A stretch of 64,000 nucleotides of DNA from Sphingomonas sp. EC-HK361 (GTDB taxonomy: Bacteria > Pseudomonadota > Alphaproteobacteria > Sphingomonadales > Sphingomonadaceae): contig NZ_LR701494.1 in assembly GCF_902498785.1 (NCBI RefSeq), positions 62,001 to 126,000 of the forward strand, written 5' to 3'. Shown here in pieces: positions 1 to 11,801 of this stretch (positions within the stretch are counted from its first letter, which is position 1; every line of letters starts with the position of its first letter). A model generated the notes under the pieces. The model did not search any database. It was not told the DNA's origin and saw only the letters and a list, made by a program, of their open reading frames with translations. The position numbers and the translations under genes are program-made.

Positions 1-45
1 AAGGCGAAGGCCGAAGCGCAGGCGGTCGACGCAGCGCTGGCCTGA
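1..45 (+). CDS. C-terminal end of an upstream gene (partial)
   Basis: The first 14 codons read K-A-K-A-E-A-Q-A-V-D-A-A-L-A and end in TGA. This is an alanine/lysine-rich tail in frame from the window edge. It is too short to identify. An inverted repeat and then recF follow on the same strand. Confidence 0.4.
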   Translation, partial: KAKAEAQAVDAALA

Positions 46-55
46 TCAAACCGTT

Positions 56-126
56 CCGTTCGGCCTGAGCGCAGTCGAAGGCCAGGCGCAACGACGTGCC
101 CTTCGACTGCGTTCAGGGTGAACGGA
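56..126. repeat. REP-like inverted repeat
   Basis: Two arms face each other: CGTTCGGCCTGAGCGCAGTC followed by GAAGGC on the left, and CCCTTCGACTGCGTTCAGGG followed by TGAACGG on the right, with a short spacer. The CCCTTCGAC...CTCAGG core is a dispersed intergenic palindrome of sphingomonad type. A half-copy of the same family occurs inside the helicase gene at 24248-24272. Confidence 0.75.
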
Positions 127-172
127 GATTGGGTGATTCCAGTGCGCCCGGCTTTCTTCTAGGGCGGAGGCG

Positions 173-1216
173 ATGCTGTCGCGCCTCGTCCTTACCGATT
201 TCCGCAATCACGCCGCGCTGACGCTGACGCCGGGCGACGGGTTCGTCGTGCTGACGGGCGCGAACGGGGCCGGCAAGACCAACATCCTGGAGGCGGTATC
301 ACTGCTCGCGCCTGGGCGTGGGCTGCGCCGCGCGCCGCTTGGCCAGATGGCGCGTGAGGATGGGTCGGGCGGCTTCGGCATCGCCGCGAACCTCGCCCGC
401 GACATGACGATCGCGACCGGCACGCAGCCGCCAGCGACCGAGCGACGGATCGTGCGGATCAACGGCGCGGCCACCTCCGCCAATGCGCTGGCCGAGCGGC
501 TGTCGGTGCTGTGGCTGACCCCGGCGATGGACCGGCTGTTCGTCGAGCCGGCGAGCGAGCGGCGGCGCTTCCTCGATCGGCTGACGCTGGCGTTCGCGCC
601 CGCCCATGCGGTTCACGCCGCGCGCTATGAAGCTGCCATGCGCGCGCGCAACCGGCTGATCGTGGAGGAGATGCCCGACACGGCATGGCTGAGTGCGCTG
701 GAGGGCCAGATGGCGACGCACGGCGCGGCGATATCGGCGGCGCGGACAGAGACGGCGGCGCTGCTCGCCGACCGGCTGGCAATCCCGAACGGCGAGTTTC
801 CGAGCGCCGGCTTGTCGCTGGAGGGATGGGCAGGCGATGCGCCGGCGCTTGCCGCGGCGCTCGCCGAGGGCCGCGGGCGCGACGGGGCAGCGGGTCGCAC
901 GCTCGTCGGCCCGCACCGCAGCGACCTGATCGTCACCCACCGCGACAAGGATCGCGCGGCCGCGCTCGCCTCGACGGGCGAGCAGAAGGCGCTGCTGTTG
1001 TCGATCGTTCTTGCTCATGCCGATCTGGTCGCCGAACGGACTGGGCGTGCGCCCGTACTGTTGCTCGATGAGGTGGCGGCGCACCTCGATCCGGCACGGC
1101 GTTCGGCGCTGTTTGCGCGGCTGAGCGGCCGGGGACAGGTGTGGATGACGGGAACCGAGCCGGCGTTGTTCGAAGGGATCGACGCCGCGACGCGGATTGC
1201 GCTGCCGCTGGCCTGA
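173..1216 (+). CDS. recF: DNA replication and repair protein RecF
   Basis: RecF is an SMC/ABC-type ATPase that helps load RecA at single-strand gaps (RecFOR pathway) and acts on the nucleoid. The Walker A motif GANGAGKT is at residues 29-36. An ABC signature-like [11 protein letters not shown] follows in the C-terminal half, then a Walker B motif ([12 protein letters not shown]). The 347 aa length is normal for the family. The ATG at 173 is preceded by GGCGGAGG, a good ribosome site. It lies near gyrB as in many bacteria, but an OmpA-like gene and a diguanylate cyclase are interposed. Confidence 0.95.
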   Translation: MLSRLVLTDFRNHAALTLTPGDGFVVLTGANGAGKTNILEAVSLLAPGRGLRRAPLGQMAREDGSGGFGIAANLARDMTIATGTQPPATERRIVRINGAATSANALAERLSVLWLTPAMDRLFVEPASERRRFLDRLTLAFAPAHAVHAARYEAAMRARNRLIVEEMPDTAWLSALEGQMATHGAAISAARTETAALLADRLAIPNGEFPSAGLSLEGWAGDAPALAAALAEGRGRDGAAGRTLVGPHRSDLIVTHRDKDRAAALASTGEQKALLLSIVLAHADLVAERTGRAPVLLLDEVAAHLDPARRSALFARLSGRGQVWMTGTEPALFEGIDAATRIALPLA

Positions 1217-1303
1217 ACCGCGGCTGTCGGGGCGGATCATCGGCAATTCACCCGAAACCGGGCAATTCGGCGCGCGTAGCGGGGGCTACGAAGGAGAATT
1301 GCG

Positions 1304-2068
1304 ATGAAGACACCCCTGATATGTGCGGCCCTCGCCACCACGATGCTCGCCGCGATGCCGGCGGATGCGCAGCGCCGGCTCGACTGGGGGCCTGGCGACC
1401 GCGCCTATCGTCTGGACGGGGCGGGCGTTCCCATCCTCTACCCCGAACTGCGCGGCACGGTGCGCGGGCGCGCGTTCGTGATGCGCAATTTCGACTGGAA
1501 CGACGACGGCTTCATCAACCCGCGAGAAGCGCGCGCCGCGAACCGCGCCTTTGCCGACGCCGCCGGCCCGAATCGCGCGCGGTTCGACTGGGATCATCCG
1601 ACCCGCGTCGTCGTGGTCGAGCGTGACGGCCCCGTGCGCGGCGGGTGGGATCGCGGCGCGATGCGCGACTATCACTTCCGCCAGACGCCGCGCGGCGCGA
1701 CGCTGACGCTGCAGGAAGACGTGCTGTTCGCGACCGACAGTTCGGTGCTGCGCCCGGGCGCGATCGAGAAGCTGCGTCCGCTCGCCGCCTATCTGCGCGC
1801 CAATGCCGGGGTGCGCGTCGCGATCGACGGGCACACCGATTCGCGCGGTACCGATGCGCACAACGATGCGCTGTCGCTGCGCCGCGCCGATTCGGTGCGC
1901 GCCGCCTTCGACCAGATGGGCGTGACCCGCGCGCGCTTCTCTGTTCAGGGTCACGGCGAGCATCAGCCGGTCGCGACCAATGCGACGGCCGCGGGCATGC
2001 GCCAGAACCGCCGGGTCGAGGTTACCCTGCTCGGCCAGCGCGCGGATCGTTTCGCTGCGGCAAATTAA
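1304..2068 (+). CDS. Secreted EF-hand / OmpA-domain protein
   Basis: The 254 aa protein has a signal peptide (cleavage after about residue 22, MPADA-Q). Residues 64-75 form a near-canonical EF-hand loop (D64-x-N66-x-D68-G69-x-I71...E75). The C-terminal 120 residues are an OmpA-like peptidoglycan-binding domain, with a GHTDSRGTDAHND stretch, LSLRRADSVR and NRRVEVTLLG. It probably sits in the outer membrane or periplasm, tethered to peptidoglycan, with calcium binding as an inference. AAGGAG lies 8 bp before the ATG. A single EF-hand loop ahead of an OmpA domain is not the usual OmpA or Pal layout. Confidence 0.8.
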   Translation: MKTPLICAALATTMLAAMPADAQRRLDWGPGDRAYRLDGAGVPILYPELRGTVRGRAFVMRNFDWNDDGFINPREARAANRAFADAAGPNRARFDWDHPTRVVVVERDGPVRGGWDRGAMRDYHFRQTPRGATLTLQEDVLFATDSSVLRPGAIEKLRPLAAYLRANAGVRVAIDGHTDSRGTDAHNDALSLRRADSVRAAFDQMGVTRARFSVQGHGEHQPVATNATAAGMRQNRRVEVTLLGQRADRFAAAN

Positions 2069-2078
2069 CTTGCGGCAA

Positions 2079-2111
2079 CCCCGCCTTAACGGCTCGATCG
2101 TTAGGGCGGGG
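2079..2111. terminator. GC-rich hairpin between the OmpA-like and GGDEF genes
   Basis: CCCCGCCTTAACG and CGTTAGGGCGGGG form a 13-bp stem with one mismatch around a 7-base loop. It begins 10 bp after the OmpA-like stop. No T-tract follows, and the right arm ends one base before the GTATG start of the next gene. It could terminate transcription, or mask the downstream ribosome site. Confidence 0.5.
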
Positions 2112-2112
2112 T

Positions 2113-5627
<3,515 letters not shown>

Positions 5628-5650
5628 TTTCGGAAGATTGACCGCCCCCC

Positions 5651-5772
5651 TTCCGTTCGCCTCGAGTAGCCGTCGAGCCTGTCGAGACGGTGTATCGAGA
5701 GGTCGCAGCCCGCCCGCCGATCTCTCGATACGGGCTCTCGACGAGCTCGATCCCTACTCGAGACGAACGGGA
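5651..5772. repeat. REP-like palindrome between gyrB and rpoN
   Basis: The region contains CGAGCCTGTCGAGACGGTGT, ATCGAGAG and its inverted partner TCTCTCGATACGGGCTCTCG, plus outlying CTCGAGTAG / CTACTCGAG arms. It separates the convergent gyrB and rpoN genes and could fold into a long hairpin that ends both transcripts. Confidence 0.65.
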
Positions 5773-5794
5773 TGGGTCGATCTATACCGGCCGC

Positions 5795-7294
5795 TCAGCC
5801 AACACCCTCCAGCGCGCGGGCGCGGCGGCGTTGGACGGAGCTGCCGATGCCCATCGCCTCGCGGTATTTGGCGACCGTGCGCCGCGCGATGTCGAAGCCC
5901 TTGGCGTTCAGCAGATCGACGAGCGTATCGTCCGACAGGATCTTCGCGCCCTCGTTCGCGATGAGTCCGCGGATCGCCTGCTTCACCGCCTCCGCCGACA
6001 CGGCGTCGCCGCCGTCCGCGGACTGGATCGCGCTGGTGAAGAAATATTTTAGCTCATACAGCCCGCGCGCGCAGCTGAGATATTTGTTGCTGGTCACGCG
6101 GCTGACGGTCGATTCGTGCATCTCGATCGCCTCGGCCACCCGGGCGAGGGTGAGCGGGCGGAGGTGGGCTACGCCGTGAAGGAAGAACGCCTCCTGCTGC
6201 TTCACGATCTCCGTCGCCACGCGGATAATCGTGCGCTGGCGCTGGTCGAGCGCCTTCACGAGCCAGTTCGCGCTCGCCAGCATTTCGCCGAGCCAGGCCT
6301 TTGATGCCTTGTCCTGCTTGCCGCCGGCAAGCTCGGTGTAATAGCGTCGATTGACGAGGACGCGCGGCAGCGTCGCGCTGTTGATCTCGATCCGCCAGCC
6401 GTCCTTGGCGCGTGCGACGTAGAGATCGGGGACCACCGCCTGCATCGGCTCGCCACCGAAGCGGCAGCCGGGCTTGGGATCGTAGCCGCGCAGCTCGCGG
6501 ATCATGTCCGCCATGTCCTCGTCGTCGACCCCGCACATCCGCTTGAGGCGCGCGAGTTCGCCGCGCGCGACGAGATCGAGATTGTCGATCAATCGCGCCA
6601 TACACGGATCGTAGCGATCGGCGTCCTTCGCCTGGAGCGCGATGCATTCGGCAAGATCGCGCGCGCCCGCGCCGGTGGGATCGAAGGTGTGGATGACCGC
6701 CAGCGCGTCCTCGACGCGGACGAGCGGCACGCCCAGCTGGTCGGCGATCTCGCGCAAGGTGGCGGTCAGATAGCCGGCGTCGTCGATCTGATCGATCAGA
6801 TGCTCTGCGATGAGCAGGTCGATGCCGGACAGAACGCTGCCGGCCTGCGCGCGCAGGTGGTCGTGCAGATTGAGGTCCTCGGCGGCGAAGCTGTCGAAGT
6901 CGAGGCCGTCCTCGCTGCCGGCGCCGCCGCCGCTCGCACCGGTCAGGCCCAGCGTGCCGTCGATCGGCCCGGCGGAGTCGCTCGGCCCGTCATCGAAGCG
7001 TTCGGCGGTGATATCGACGTCGAGCGCCGCTTCGCCCGTGCCCTCGCCGCCAAGGACGAGCTCGTCAGCCCCTGCGGGTTCGTCGCGGGCAGGGGCGGCG
7101 GTTTCCGCGGCAATCGTCGGTGCGTCCTCGGCCGCGGGCAGTGCCTCGAGCAGCGGATTGCGCTCGATCTCCTCGGCGATTACGCCTTCGATCTCCAGGT
7201 TGGACAGCGCCAGCAGCTTGATCGCCTGCTGAAGCTGCGGCGTCATCACCAGCGATTGCGACTGGCGCAAATCGAGGCGGGGGGCCAGGCTCAT
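5795..7294 (-). CDS. rpoN: RNA polymerase sigma-54 factor
   Basis: Sigma-54 directs transcription from -24/-12 promoters and needs AAA+ activators. The 499 aa protein has the glutamine/leucine-rich region I at the N terminus (LRQSQSLVMTPQLQQAIKLL), an acidic variable region, a core-binding region, and the RpoN box ARRTVAKYRE near the C terminus. I chose ATG 7294 rather than the TTG two codons upstream. Its ribosome site GGAGG (7308-7304) lies 9 nt from the ATG and is supplied by the end of the palindromic repeat at 7301-7420. It is last in the rnd-lptC-lptA-lptB series. Two flagellar promoters of its class are in this window. Confidence 0.96.
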   Translation of the reverse strand: MSLAPRLDLRQSQSLVMTPQLQQAIKLLALSNLEIEGVIAEEIERNPLLEALPAAEDAPTIAAETAAPARDEPAGADELVLGGEGTGEAALDVDITAERFDDGPSDSAGPIDGTLGLTGASGGGAGSEDGLDFDSFAAEDLNLHDHLRAQAGSVLSGIDLLIAEHLIDQIDDAGYLTATLREIADQLGVPLVRVEDALAVIHTFDPTGAGARDLAECIALQAKDADRYDPCMARLIDNLDLVARGELARLKRMCGVDDEDMADMIRELRGYDPKPGCRFGGEPMQAVVPDLYVARAKDGWRIEINSATLPRVLVNRRYYTELAGGKQDKASKAWLGEMLASANWLVKALDQRQRTIIRVATEIVKQQEAFFLHGVAHLRPLTLARVAEAIEMHESTVSRVTSNKYLSCARGLYELKYFFTSAIQSADGGDAVSAEAVKQAIRGLIANEGAKILSDDTLVDLLNAKGFDIARRTVAKYREAMGIGSSVQRRRARALEGVG

Positions 7295-7300
7295 GCGCAA

Positions 7301-7420
7301 AATCCTCCCCTGGTGGGGGAGGTGGCAGGCCGAAAGCCTGACGGAGGGGTAGCGCCCGACCGTTCTGGGGATACCCCTCCACCAGCTTCGCTGGTCCCCC
7401 TCCCCTTCCAGGGGAGGATT
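7301..7420. repeat. 120-bp palindromic intergenic repeat, copy 1
   Basis: The element begins AATCCTCCCCT and ends AGGGGAGGATT, with internal inverted pieces (ACCCCTCCACCAGCTTCGCT and the matching GGAGGGGTA side). It has the same ends and internal pattern as the copies at 31625-31749 and 56360-56483. It lies between lptB and rpoN in one transcription direction. Confidence 0.85.
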
Positions 7421-7444
7421 AAGGGACAGATCACATACATGCCG

Positions 7445-8263
7445 CTACAGCGAGAAGCCCTCGCCAAGATACAGCCGCCGGACGTTCGCGTCGGCGACGA
7501 GTTCGGCCGGCGAGCCGGTGAACAGCACGCGGCCGTCATAGATGATGTAGGCACGGTCGACGATGTCGAGCGTTTCGCGGACATTGTGATCGGTGATGAG
7601 GACGCCGATGCCGCGCTGCTTCAATTGGCAGACAAGATCGCGGATGTCGGCGATCGAGATGGGGTCGATGCCGGCAAAAGGTTCGTCGAGGAGCATGATC
7701 GACGGATCGGCGGCGAGCGCGCGTGCGATCTCGGCGCGGCGCCGCTCGCCGCCAGACAGCGCCATCGCCGGCGATTCGCGCAGCCGCGTCAGGCCGAACT
7801 CGTCGAGCAGGCGATCGAGCTTTTCGCGTCGCGCGGCGGGATCGGGCTCGGAGAGCTCGAGGACGGTCGAGATGTTCTTCTCGATCGAAAGCCCGCGAAA
7901 GATCGACGTTTCCTGCGGCAGATAGCCGAGGCCGAGGATGGCGCGGCGATACATCGGCAGCCCGGTGATATCCTCGCCGTCGAGCATGATGCGGCCCGAA
8001 TCGGGTTTCACCAGCCCCATGACCGAGTAGAAACAGGTCGTCTTGCCGGCGCCATTGGGGCCGAGCAGTCCGATGACTTCGCCACGCCCGACCGATACCG
8101 ACACGTCGGTGAGGACCACGCGCTTGTCGTAGGATTTGGCGATCGAGACGACCGACAGGCCGTCCATGACCGGCGTCTCGTGGATCGGCTCGACCGTATC
8201 CAGGGGGGTGACTGCGTCCATCGTCTGGCCCGTGGCTCCGCTTGGTTGGCAGGATTCATGCAT
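7445..8263 (-). CDS. lptB: LPS export ABC transporter ATP-binding protein LptB
   Basis: LptB is the cytoplasmic ATPase that powers extraction of lipopolysaccharide from the inner membrane with LptFG and LptC. The Walker A motif GPNGAGKTT, Q-loop, signature LSGGERRR, Walker B IMLLDEPFAGIDP and H-loop histidine (TDHNVRE) are all present. The ATG at 8263 gives 272 aa, with about 35 residues before the ABC domain. An ATG at 8221 would give 258 aa, and neither has a strong ribosome site. It follows lptA and precedes rpoN. Confidence 0.95.
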   Translation of the reverse strand: MHESCQPSGATGQTMDAVTPLDTVEPIHETPVMDGLSVVSIAKSYDKRVVLTDVSVSVGRGEVIGLLGPNGAGKTTCFYSVMGLVKPDSGRIMLDGEDITGLPMYRRAILGLGYLPQETSIFRGLSIEKNISTVLELSEPDPAARREKLDRLLDEFGLTRLRESPAMALSGGERRRAEIARALAADPSIMLLDEPFAGIDPISIADIRDLVCQLKQRGIGVLITDHNVRETLDIVDRAYIIYDGRVLFTGSPAELVADANVRRLYLGEGFSL

Positions 8264-8320
8264 GACAAGGACCGCGAGGCCAACCCCCGGCGCGACGAAG
8301 CGTGGCGGTTTTTACGGACC

Positions 8321-8881
8321 CTAGTTGCGCTTCGGCACCGAGAAGGTGCCCGTGACGCGGCCTGACGGCGCGGCGCTGACGCTGCCCGGCGTGCTGCTGG
8401 ACCCACCGCCCGCGACCGACGATCCGTCGATGACCGCCCGGCCGGTATCGAGGTTGATCGTCAGCCGGCCGCCGCGGATCGTGTTCGCCGCCTGGGTCAG
8501 GCTGACCGCGCCGAGCATCGTGATGACGCGGCGGTTGAGATCATAGACCGCAAACTGGCTACGCGCGGTCTGATCGGGGCGCTTCACCAGCACGCCCCCG
8601 GACGCGTCGAGCCGCGAAACCTGCGGGCTGCCGCCGACGACCTGGCCGGTATAGGCGACGGTCATCCGCGCGGCGTTCAGCGTCATGTCGGCCTGGCGCA
8701 CCGCGACATTGCCGGAAAGGACCGCGCGATTCGCCTTGTCCTGCAGCTCGATATGGTCGGCGCCGAAATCGATCGGGGCGGCCGAATCATGCCTGATCTG
8801 GGCGATGGCGGCACCACCGGCGACCAGAAAGGCGGGCAGAAGGGCGGGCAGCAACAGGGCGGGAACGGCGCGGCGCATCAT
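8321..8881 (-). CDS. lptA: LPS transport periplasmic protein LptA
   Basis: The 186 aa secreted protein has a signal peptide ending near AIAQ. Its OstA/LptA beta-jellyroll repeats (DFGADHIELQDKANRAVLSG, then further A-x-x-V-x-Y-segments) form the periplasmic bridge that carries LPS from LptC to LptD. It starts 5 bp after the lptC stop, so the two are co-transcribed. The C-terminal serine/glycine-rich tail is probably disordered. Confidence 0.92.
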   Translation of the reverse strand: MMRRAVPALLLPALLPAFLVAGGAAIAQIRHDSAAPIDFGADHIELQDKANRAVLSGNVAVRQADMTLNAARMTVAYTGQVVGGSPQVSRLDASGGVLVKRPDQTARSQFAVYDLNRRVITMLGAVSLTQAANTIRGGRLTINLDTGRAVIDGSSVAGGGSSSTPGSVSAAPSGRVTGTFSVPKRN

Positions 8882-8886
8882 GGCCG

Positions 8887-9525
8887 CTATTTCGGCGCTC
8901 GCGGGTTGATGCGCAAGCGGGCATTGCCGTCAAGCGTGACCGTGCGGCTTTCGAGGTCGGCGCGCATCCTGTCCGCGCGGAAATTGCCCTGAGGGACGGT
9001 GCCGGTGACCTCGCCAGTGCCCCGCAGCTGGCGCGACTTCAGGTCGATCGTCGCGTCCGAGGTGTCGAGCGTGTAGCCGCCCGCGGATCGGAAGGCGACG
9101 GGGCCGTCGACCTTCACCTGTTCGGAATCCATGTCGTAGCGCCCGCGATCGGCCTTCAGCTGCGCCGGGCCATCGGTCAGGCCGATCTGTGCCGCGAGCG
9201 CGTTCAACTCAACGATCGGCTGGGCGGAGCTCTTCTGGATAGCGGAGCCCGCATTCAGCGAGAAGGGCTGCCCCTTCGCGTCCTGCCCGCGATACTGCGC
9301 CGCCTGGATCTTCAGCCGCTCTTTCGCGACCTCGACCTGGTTCTTGTCGAGCAGGAAGGACACGTCGCTACCGCGAAACAGCGGCCACACGATGACAAAC
9401 GCGCTCAGCACGCCGATCAGGACCGGGAGCAGCCACTGCGTCACGCCGATCACACGGTCGTGCCGGCTACCCGGCGCTGCCCAGCGCGCGCGTTCGGACC
9501 GGATGCGGCGCGCGGCCTCAGACAT
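8887..9525 (-). CDS. lptC: LPS export protein LptC
   Basis: The 212 aa bitopic inner-membrane protein has one transmembrane segment at about residues 28-47 (QWLLPVLIGVLSAFVIVWPL) and a periplasmic LptC/OstA-like domain that hands LPS from LptBFG to LptA. I chose ATG 9525, which gives a normal N terminus and overlaps the rnd stop (ATGTCTGA). A longer reading would run into the rnd coding frame with no sensible composition. Confidence 0.92.
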   Translation of the reverse strand: MSEAARRIRSERARWAAPGSRHDRVIGVTQWLLPVLIGVLSAFVIVWPLFRGSDVSFLLDKNQVEVAKERLKIQAAQYRGQDAKGQPFSLNAGSAIQKSSAQPIVELNALAAQIGLTDGPAQLKADRGRYDMDSEQVKVDGPVAFRSAGGYTLDTSDATIDLKSRQLRGTGEVTGTVPQGNFRADRMRADLESRTVTLDGNARLRINPRAPK

Positions 9526-10138
9526 GCGCGAAGATGTCGATTTCGGGCCAGCCGGCCAGATCGAGCGCGGCGCGGTGGGGCAGGAAATCGAAACAGGCCT
9601 GCGCAAGGTCCATACGCTCCTCGCGCGCCAGCCGGCGGTCCAGCTCCTCGCGCAGCCGGTGAAGATAGCGCACGTCGGACGCGGCGTAATCCTTTTGCGC
9701 GTCACTGAGTTCGGGGCTGCCCCAGTCGGAGGATTGCTGCTGCTTCGAGATTTCCTGGCCCAGCAGTTCGCGCACCAGCTCTTTCAGCCCGTGGCGGTCG
9801 GTGTAGGTGCGCACCAGACGCGACGCGATCTTGGTGCAATAGACCGGCGCGGCCACGACGCCGAGATAATGCCGGATCGCGGCCACGTCGAAGCGGGCGA
9901 AGTGATACAGCTTGTCGCGACCCGGATCGGCGAGCAGCGCGCGCAGATTTGGGGCGGCATAGTCGCTGCCGGCGGCGAAGCGCACCAGATGCTCGTCCGC
10001 GCCGCCATCGGACAACTGAACCACGCAGAGCCGGTCGCGCGGGGTGATGAGGCCCATCGTCTCGGTATCGACCGCGATCGAGGCGCCGTCCGCGAAGAGG
10101 CCGGCCGGGATGTCTTCTTCGTGCAGATGAACCGTCAT
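9518..10138 (-). CDS. rnd: Ribonuclease D-type 3'-5' exonuclease
   Basis: The 206 aa protein consists of a DEDDy exonuclease domain only. Exo I is AVDTETMGL near the N terminus, Exo II is the HFARFDVAAIRHY segment, and Exo III is YAASDVRYLHRL with the catalytic tyrosine. The HRDC domains of the longer enterobacterial RNase D are absent, as in many alphaproteobacteria. It matures tRNA and other small RNAs. ATG 10138 was chosen because the sequence upstream of it does not resemble the family. It overlaps lptC by 8 bp. Confidence 0.9.
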   Translation of the reverse strand: MTVHLHEEDIPAGLFADGASIAVDTETMGLITPRDRLCVVQLSDGGADEHLVRFAAGSDYAAPNLRALLADPGRDKLYHFARFDVAAIRHYLGVVAAPVYCTKIASRLVRTYTDRHGLKELVRELLGQEISKQQQSSDWGSPELSDAQKDYAASDVRYLHRLREELDRRLAREERMDLAQACFDFLPHRAALDLAGWPEIDIFAHV

Positions 10139-10416
10139 TGCCCTGCCGTAGCGGGGCGGAGCGGAACGCTCAATGCCGCTTTGCGAAGGGCGTCTCCAAA
10201 GGGCCGCCAAGCGGCAAGCTGTGCCTTTGGCGCGACAGTCGCGCGCGGATCGCCGTTTTGCTGCCTGAATCGACGACGAATCTATTCGCCCACCGTGAAA
10301 CGATACGCTATGACCGGCTCAATAGGCGCATGTGGTTTGTGCCGGGGTTAGCGTGCGTCGTCCGGCGCGCCAGTCCTGACGGAGCGATCGGGCGAACCGG
10401 GAAGACGAACAGGGTT

Positions 10417-11247
10417 ATGGGTTTCGACAAGGGCGGCCGCGGAAATCGCGGCGGGCGTGGCCGCGATAAGCGCGACAATTTCGGTGGCGACGATTTCGGT
10501 GGCGGATTTGACGGCGGCTTTTCCGGTGGCGGTGATCGCTTTGGCGGCGGCGGCTTTGGTGGCGGTGATCGCGGCGGCTTCGGCGGCGGCGGTGGCGGTT
10601 TCCGCAGCGGCGGTGGCGGCTTCGGCGGCGGCGGCGGTGGTTTCCGCAGCGGCGGCGGTGGTGGCGGCTTCGGCGGCGGTCGTGGCGGCGGTGGCGGCAT
10701 GCCCCCCCAGGTCGTTGGCGAAGGCACCGGCGTGGTCAAGTTCTTCAACGCGCAGAAGGGCTTCGGCTTCATCGTGCGCGATGATGGCGCTGAGGACGTG
10801 TTCGTTCACATTTCGGCGGTCGAGCAGGCCGGCCTGACCGGTCTGGCCGAGGGTCAGCCGCTCGGCTTCACCCTCGTCGATCGTGGTGGCCGCATCTCGG
10901 CGACCGAGCTGAAGATCGACGGCGAGCCGATGGAAGTGACCGATCGTGCACCGCCGCGCGAGCCGCGCGAGGGTGGCTTCGGCGGCGCACCGCGTGGTGC
11001 CGGCGCCGGTGGCCCGCAGCGCCAGCTGACCGGCGAAAAGGCGACCGGCACGGTCAAGTTCTTCAACGCGATGAAGGGCTTCGGCTTCATTCAGCGCGAC
11101 GATGGCCAGCCCGACGCGTTCGTCCATATCTCGGCGGTCGAGCGTGCCGGCATGCCGACGCTGAACGAAGGCGACCGTCTGGAGTTCGAGATCGAGGTCG
11201 ATCGGCGTGGCAAATACGCCGCGGTCAACCTGACCCCGGGCTCCTGA
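10417..11247 (+). CDS. Glycine-rich double cold-shock-domain RNA-binding protein
   Basis: The 276 aa protein has residues 8-98 built from Gly-Gly-Phe/Arg-Gly-Gly repeats. A first cold-shock domain follows at about 102-170 (VVKFFNAQKGFGFI, then DVFVHISAVE) and a second at about 208-274 (TVKFFNAMKGFGFI, then AFVHISAVE). Both RNP1 (KGFGFI) and RNP2 (VFVHIS/AFVHIS) motifs are intact, so single-stranded RNA/DNA binding is expected. Double CSD proteins are common in alphaproteobacteria, but a long RGG-like N-terminal tail is unusual and resembles low-complexity segments that promote RNA condensates. ATG 10417 is preceded by ACAGGG. The 278 bp upstream, shared with divergent rnd, leaves room for a long cold-shock-type leader. 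Confidence 0.88.
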   Translation: MGFDKGGRGNRGGRGRDKRDNFGGDDFGGGFDGGFSGGGDRFGGGGFGGGDRGGFGGGGGGFRSGGGGFGGGGGGFRSGGGGGGFGGGRGGGGGMPPQVVGEGTGVVKFFNAQKGFGFIVRDDGAEDVFVHISAVEQAGLTGLAEGQPLGFTLVDRGGRISATELKIDGEPMEVTDRAPPREPREGGFGGAPRGAGAGGPQRQLTGEKATGTVKFFNAMKGFGFIQRDDGQPDAFVHISAVERAGMPTLNEGDRLEFEIEVDRRGKYAAVNLTPGS

Positions 11248-11261
11248 TCGCCTGACCAGAT

Positions 11262-11307
11262 AAAAAACCGGCCGGCCTTCGCGATAGCGAGGCCGGCCGG
11301 TTTTTTG
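11262..11307. terminator. Strong intrinsic terminator
   Basis: AAAAAACCGGCCGGCCT, a short loop, then AGGCCGGCCGGTTTTTT form a near-perfect stem flanked by A6 and T6. It starts 14 bp after the cold-shock gene stop and could act in both directions. Confidence 0.93.
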
Positions 11308-11801
11308 TGTCTGGGAGAGGCGAGGTTCAGAGGAGGCGCTAAGGCGCAAAGAGCAGACGTCTCTTAGAGCCGAGACGCTGGCACCCGAAGATGGCTCGCT
11401 TGTGAGCTTCATCCATATTCTGCGTCTAATCGAGTGGTCGCTTGCTCGGCGTGGGCGGCAGGTCATTGCAGCGCGCACCCCATAAGCCACTCTGCCATCG
11501 TCATTCTTCGAGGCTTAGAGAGCATCCAAAATCAGGCCTGACCCGTTCGTTTCGAGCGAAGTCGAGAAACGATCGCGCGTTACTCCGCTGCGGTTTCTCG
11601 ATTGCGCTCGAAACGAACGGGAACGCAGGTGAGCCCGGTTTAACGGGATCCGCTCTTGCCCCTCTCTCAACCTCTTGTCGATTAGCGACCGCGTTCCACG
11701 GTCTATGGCCGGACCACGCGAAGCGGAGCGCACGCTTTGAATTTGCGCCGAATGCCGCGAGCCGTCCTTCGACAAGCCAATAGGGACGATAGGGCGGGCG
11801 A
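11308..11801. other. Gene-free interval with a REP-like palindrome (11542-11621)
   Basis: I see no credible gene in these 494 bases; ORFs here lack ribosome sites and protein-like composition. A palindrome lies inside: CCCGTTCGTTTCGAGCGAAG continuing to GAGAAAC (11542-11570), and the inverse GTTTCTCGATTGCGCTCGAA continuing to ACGAACGGG (11593-11621). It is a member of the short dispersed palindrome class seen elsewhere in the window. The remainder is lower-GC than its surroundings and may be decayed sequence. Confidence 0.6.

Noticed and set aside
10308..10772. Poly-proline frame opposite the cold-shock gene
   Set aside because: It is the reverse complement of the glycine repeat in the real gene.
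11442..11783. 113-codon frame in the gap after the cold-shock gene
   Set aside because: It runs through the REP palindrome, with no ribosome site and no domain.
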